A stretch of DNA of 7,343 nucleotides from DRTC01 sp964521025 (GTDB taxonomy: Bacteria; Cloacimonadota; Cloacimonadia; Cloacimonadales; TCS61). Positions 6,027 to 7,343 of this stretch are shown in pieces; positions within the stretch are counted from its first letter, which is position 1, and the number at the start of each line of letters is the position of its first letter. Under the pieces are notes generated by a model. It did no database searches, was not told where the DNA came from, and saw only the letters and a program-made list of their open reading frames with translations. Location: contig CAZFPK010000089.1 of the NCBI GenBank assembly GCA_964521025.1, positions 1 to 7,343 of the forward strand, in the 5' to 3' direction. Position numbers and translations under genes: made by a program.

Positions 6027-7343
6027 ATTTTGTTGGTAATATTATCTTCACCACAAATTCCTTCTCAGTTTTACTCAATTCCAAAGTTCCACCATGCTTC
6101 TCGATAATAGTCCTGGCAATCGGCACTCCCAGACCGGAACCCGATTGTTTAGTAGAATACCCCTGCTCGAGAAATCTCTCGATATCAATATCCGGATCTG
6201 ATAGTTGGTTTCTCATTTCGATAACATCATTATCTTTTTCTTGGATGATTTTGATTTTAATATAGCCATTCTCATCAGTCGCTTGCAAAGCATTGTCCAA
6301 CAGATTCTCGAAAGCAGATTTGAAATGAATTTCATCTATGCTGATGTAAATATCATCTTGCTGTATTTTATCTTGAAAATCGAGTTCGATTTTATCATAA
6401 AACGGATGATTAATATACTGGTCGATTATCGGTTCGAGAAACGACTTGATTTCCACCTTCTTCTTCTTCAATTTATTGATCTGGGCAAATATCGATAATT
6501 TTTTAGCAATTTCCGAAATCTCACTGATTATGGTTAGAGTTTCATCCACCAGGTTTTTCGCTTTCTGTTCCAATTTCTCTATATATTTTTCTATCGTCAA
6601 TTTCGCTAACAAGGATTTGCTTTTCAAATCATGTGAAATCGTCTGAATGATAGGAAATTCATCTGATTTTTTGATCTCAAAAACCTTGTACCTGAACAAG
6701 AAAAAATTCCCCTTCTGAAACGGTTCTTTCTCGTCGGAATATTCATCTACAAATTTCACAGCAAAATCATCATCTGCATACATTTTTTTATGCGGTTTAT
6801 CGATCCCTTTCATCTCCTTCATTCTGCCGATTAATTTCCAGAAATACAATTTTCCTAATAAAGAATACACAATGAAATAACTGCTGGTTGCGGATTGGAG
6901 CGGGATTTTCAGGTATTGTTTGAGGAGTAAATAGGACAGGAGAAGCATTATTTCGATTAACAAAATAATTATAACATAAGGATTCGGAGTCCGATTTCTG
7001 TAAAATATTAGTTTTGTTATATAAGGTATGTTATTATAATGTTCTTTAATAAATATTTCATTATTATTTTTCTGTCCAATTAGATAATCATCGCCGGTAT
7101 GTACTTGCTTTTCGAATAAAAGGTGAAAATTTTTATCATAAACTCTAAAAGGACCGGCAACTAAATAATATTCCTCATTATCGATAAGAACCTTTTGAAT
7201 ATATTTACCCCATTGTCTATTAAACTCAAATTCCTTTATTTTTTTTAGTTTCATATCTTTACTAAAAAACAGTTTTTTTAATATTTTTTTATTAACATTA
7301 AAAGCGACAATATTCCCATCTTCTTCGATAAATTGAATAATAC
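6025..7343 (-). CDS. sensor histidine kinase, 5' end beyond the window
   Basis: The frame stays open from the right edge: codons upstream of the ATG at 7254 read IIQFIEEDGNIVAF... with no stop and no ribosome site before that ATG, so the true start lies outside. Numbering from that internal Met, a sensor portion (to about residue 88) has repeating short-strand motifs that look like the end of a beta-propeller or similar extracytoplasmic domain. A strong membrane helix follows (about 91-113), perhaps a second hydrophobic stretch (124-140), and then the kinase. H208 in ISHDLKSKSLLAKL is the likely phosphoacceptor; the usual proline after the H-box is absent. The ATPase domain has ENLLDNALQATDENG (N-box, 316-330) and GYSTKQSGSGLGVPIA (365-380) followed by IIEKHGG. 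A canonical DxGxG G1 box is not visible. The regulator at 2184-3581 is the nearest possible partner. Confidence 0.9.
   Translation of the reverse strand, partial: IIQFIEEDGNIVAFNVNKKILKKLFFSKDMKLKKIKEFEFNRQWGKYIQKVLIDNEEYYLVAGPFRVYDKNFHLLFEKQVHTGDDYLIGQKNNNEIFIKEHYNNIPYITKLIFYRNRTPNPYVIIILLIEIMLLLSYLLLKQYLKIPLQSATSSYFIVYSLLGKLYFWKLIGRMKEMKGIDKPHKKMYADDDFAVKFVDEYSDEKEPFQKGNFFLFRYKVFEIKKSDEFPIIQTISHDLKSKSLLAKLTIEKYIEKLEQKAKNLVDETLTIISEISEIAKKLSIFAQINKLKKKKVEIKSFLEPIIDQYINHPFYDKIELDFQDKIQQDDIYISIDEIHFKSAFENLLDNALQATDENGYIKIKIIQEKDNDVIEMRNQLSDPDIDIERFLEQGYSTKQSGSGLGVPIARTIIEKHGGTLELSKTEKEFVVKIILPTK

Noticed and set aside
7252..7254. ATG at 7254 as the true start of the histidine kinase
   Set aside because: The frame remains open for all 29 complete codons to the window edge, the translation there looks protein-like and continuous with the sensor region, and no Shine-Dalgarno precedes this ATG.

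Overview
This is an AT-rich stretch from a Gram-negative bacterium in which every gene I accept lies on the minus strand, so biological order runs from the right edge to the left. A lipoprotein with a clean lipobox, an outer-membrane-barrel-like protein, an NtrC-type regulator and an HD-GYP phosphodiesterase point to a diderm with elaborate signal transduction. The overall look (low GC, structured intergenic repeats, DUF3857/transglutaminase lipoprotein) reminds me of Cloacimonadota or another FCB-like candidate lineage. That placement is an impression, not something the sequence proves.

Layout in transcription order: (1) 7343-6025, a membrane histidine kinase whose 5' end lies outside the window; (2) 6024-5837, an intergenic region packed with four hairpins, including a copy of a short repeat; (3) 5836-3692, a DUF3857 plus transglutaminase-like lipoprotein gene cut in two by a 175-bp mobile element; (4) 3691-3582, an intergenic region with a second copy of the same repeat; (5) 3581-2184, an NtrC-like response regulator with an aberrant GAFTGA loop; (6) 2045-1482, a small exported protein that is probably an outer-membrane beta-barrel; (7) 1423-140, a membrane-anchored PAS/HD-GYP protein; (8) 139-1, AT-rich non-coding sequence with a 16-bp palindrome.

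The most informative structure is the insertion at 4267-4441. It has imperfect 15-bp terminal inverted repeats (13/15 matching) and is bounded by identical 11-bp direct repeats at 4256-4266 and 4442-4452. Removing the element and one direct repeat (186 bp) on paper restores one uninterrupted 652-codon reading frame. The element has no room for a transposase, so it is MITE-like. Its terminal repeats themselves supply the stop codon of the upstream fragment and the in-frame ATG of the downstream fragment.

Functionally, the kinase and the response regulator are plausible partners separated by the lipoprotein gene, and that gene is itself bracketed by directly repeated hairpin elements. The regulator may control the barrel protein and the HD-GYP gene (c-di-GMP breakdown) downstream, but nothing in the sequence proves this. 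The regulator keeps its ATPase motifs, yet has GAFFGA where sigma-54 activators have GAFTGA, so normal sigma-54 activation is doubtful.
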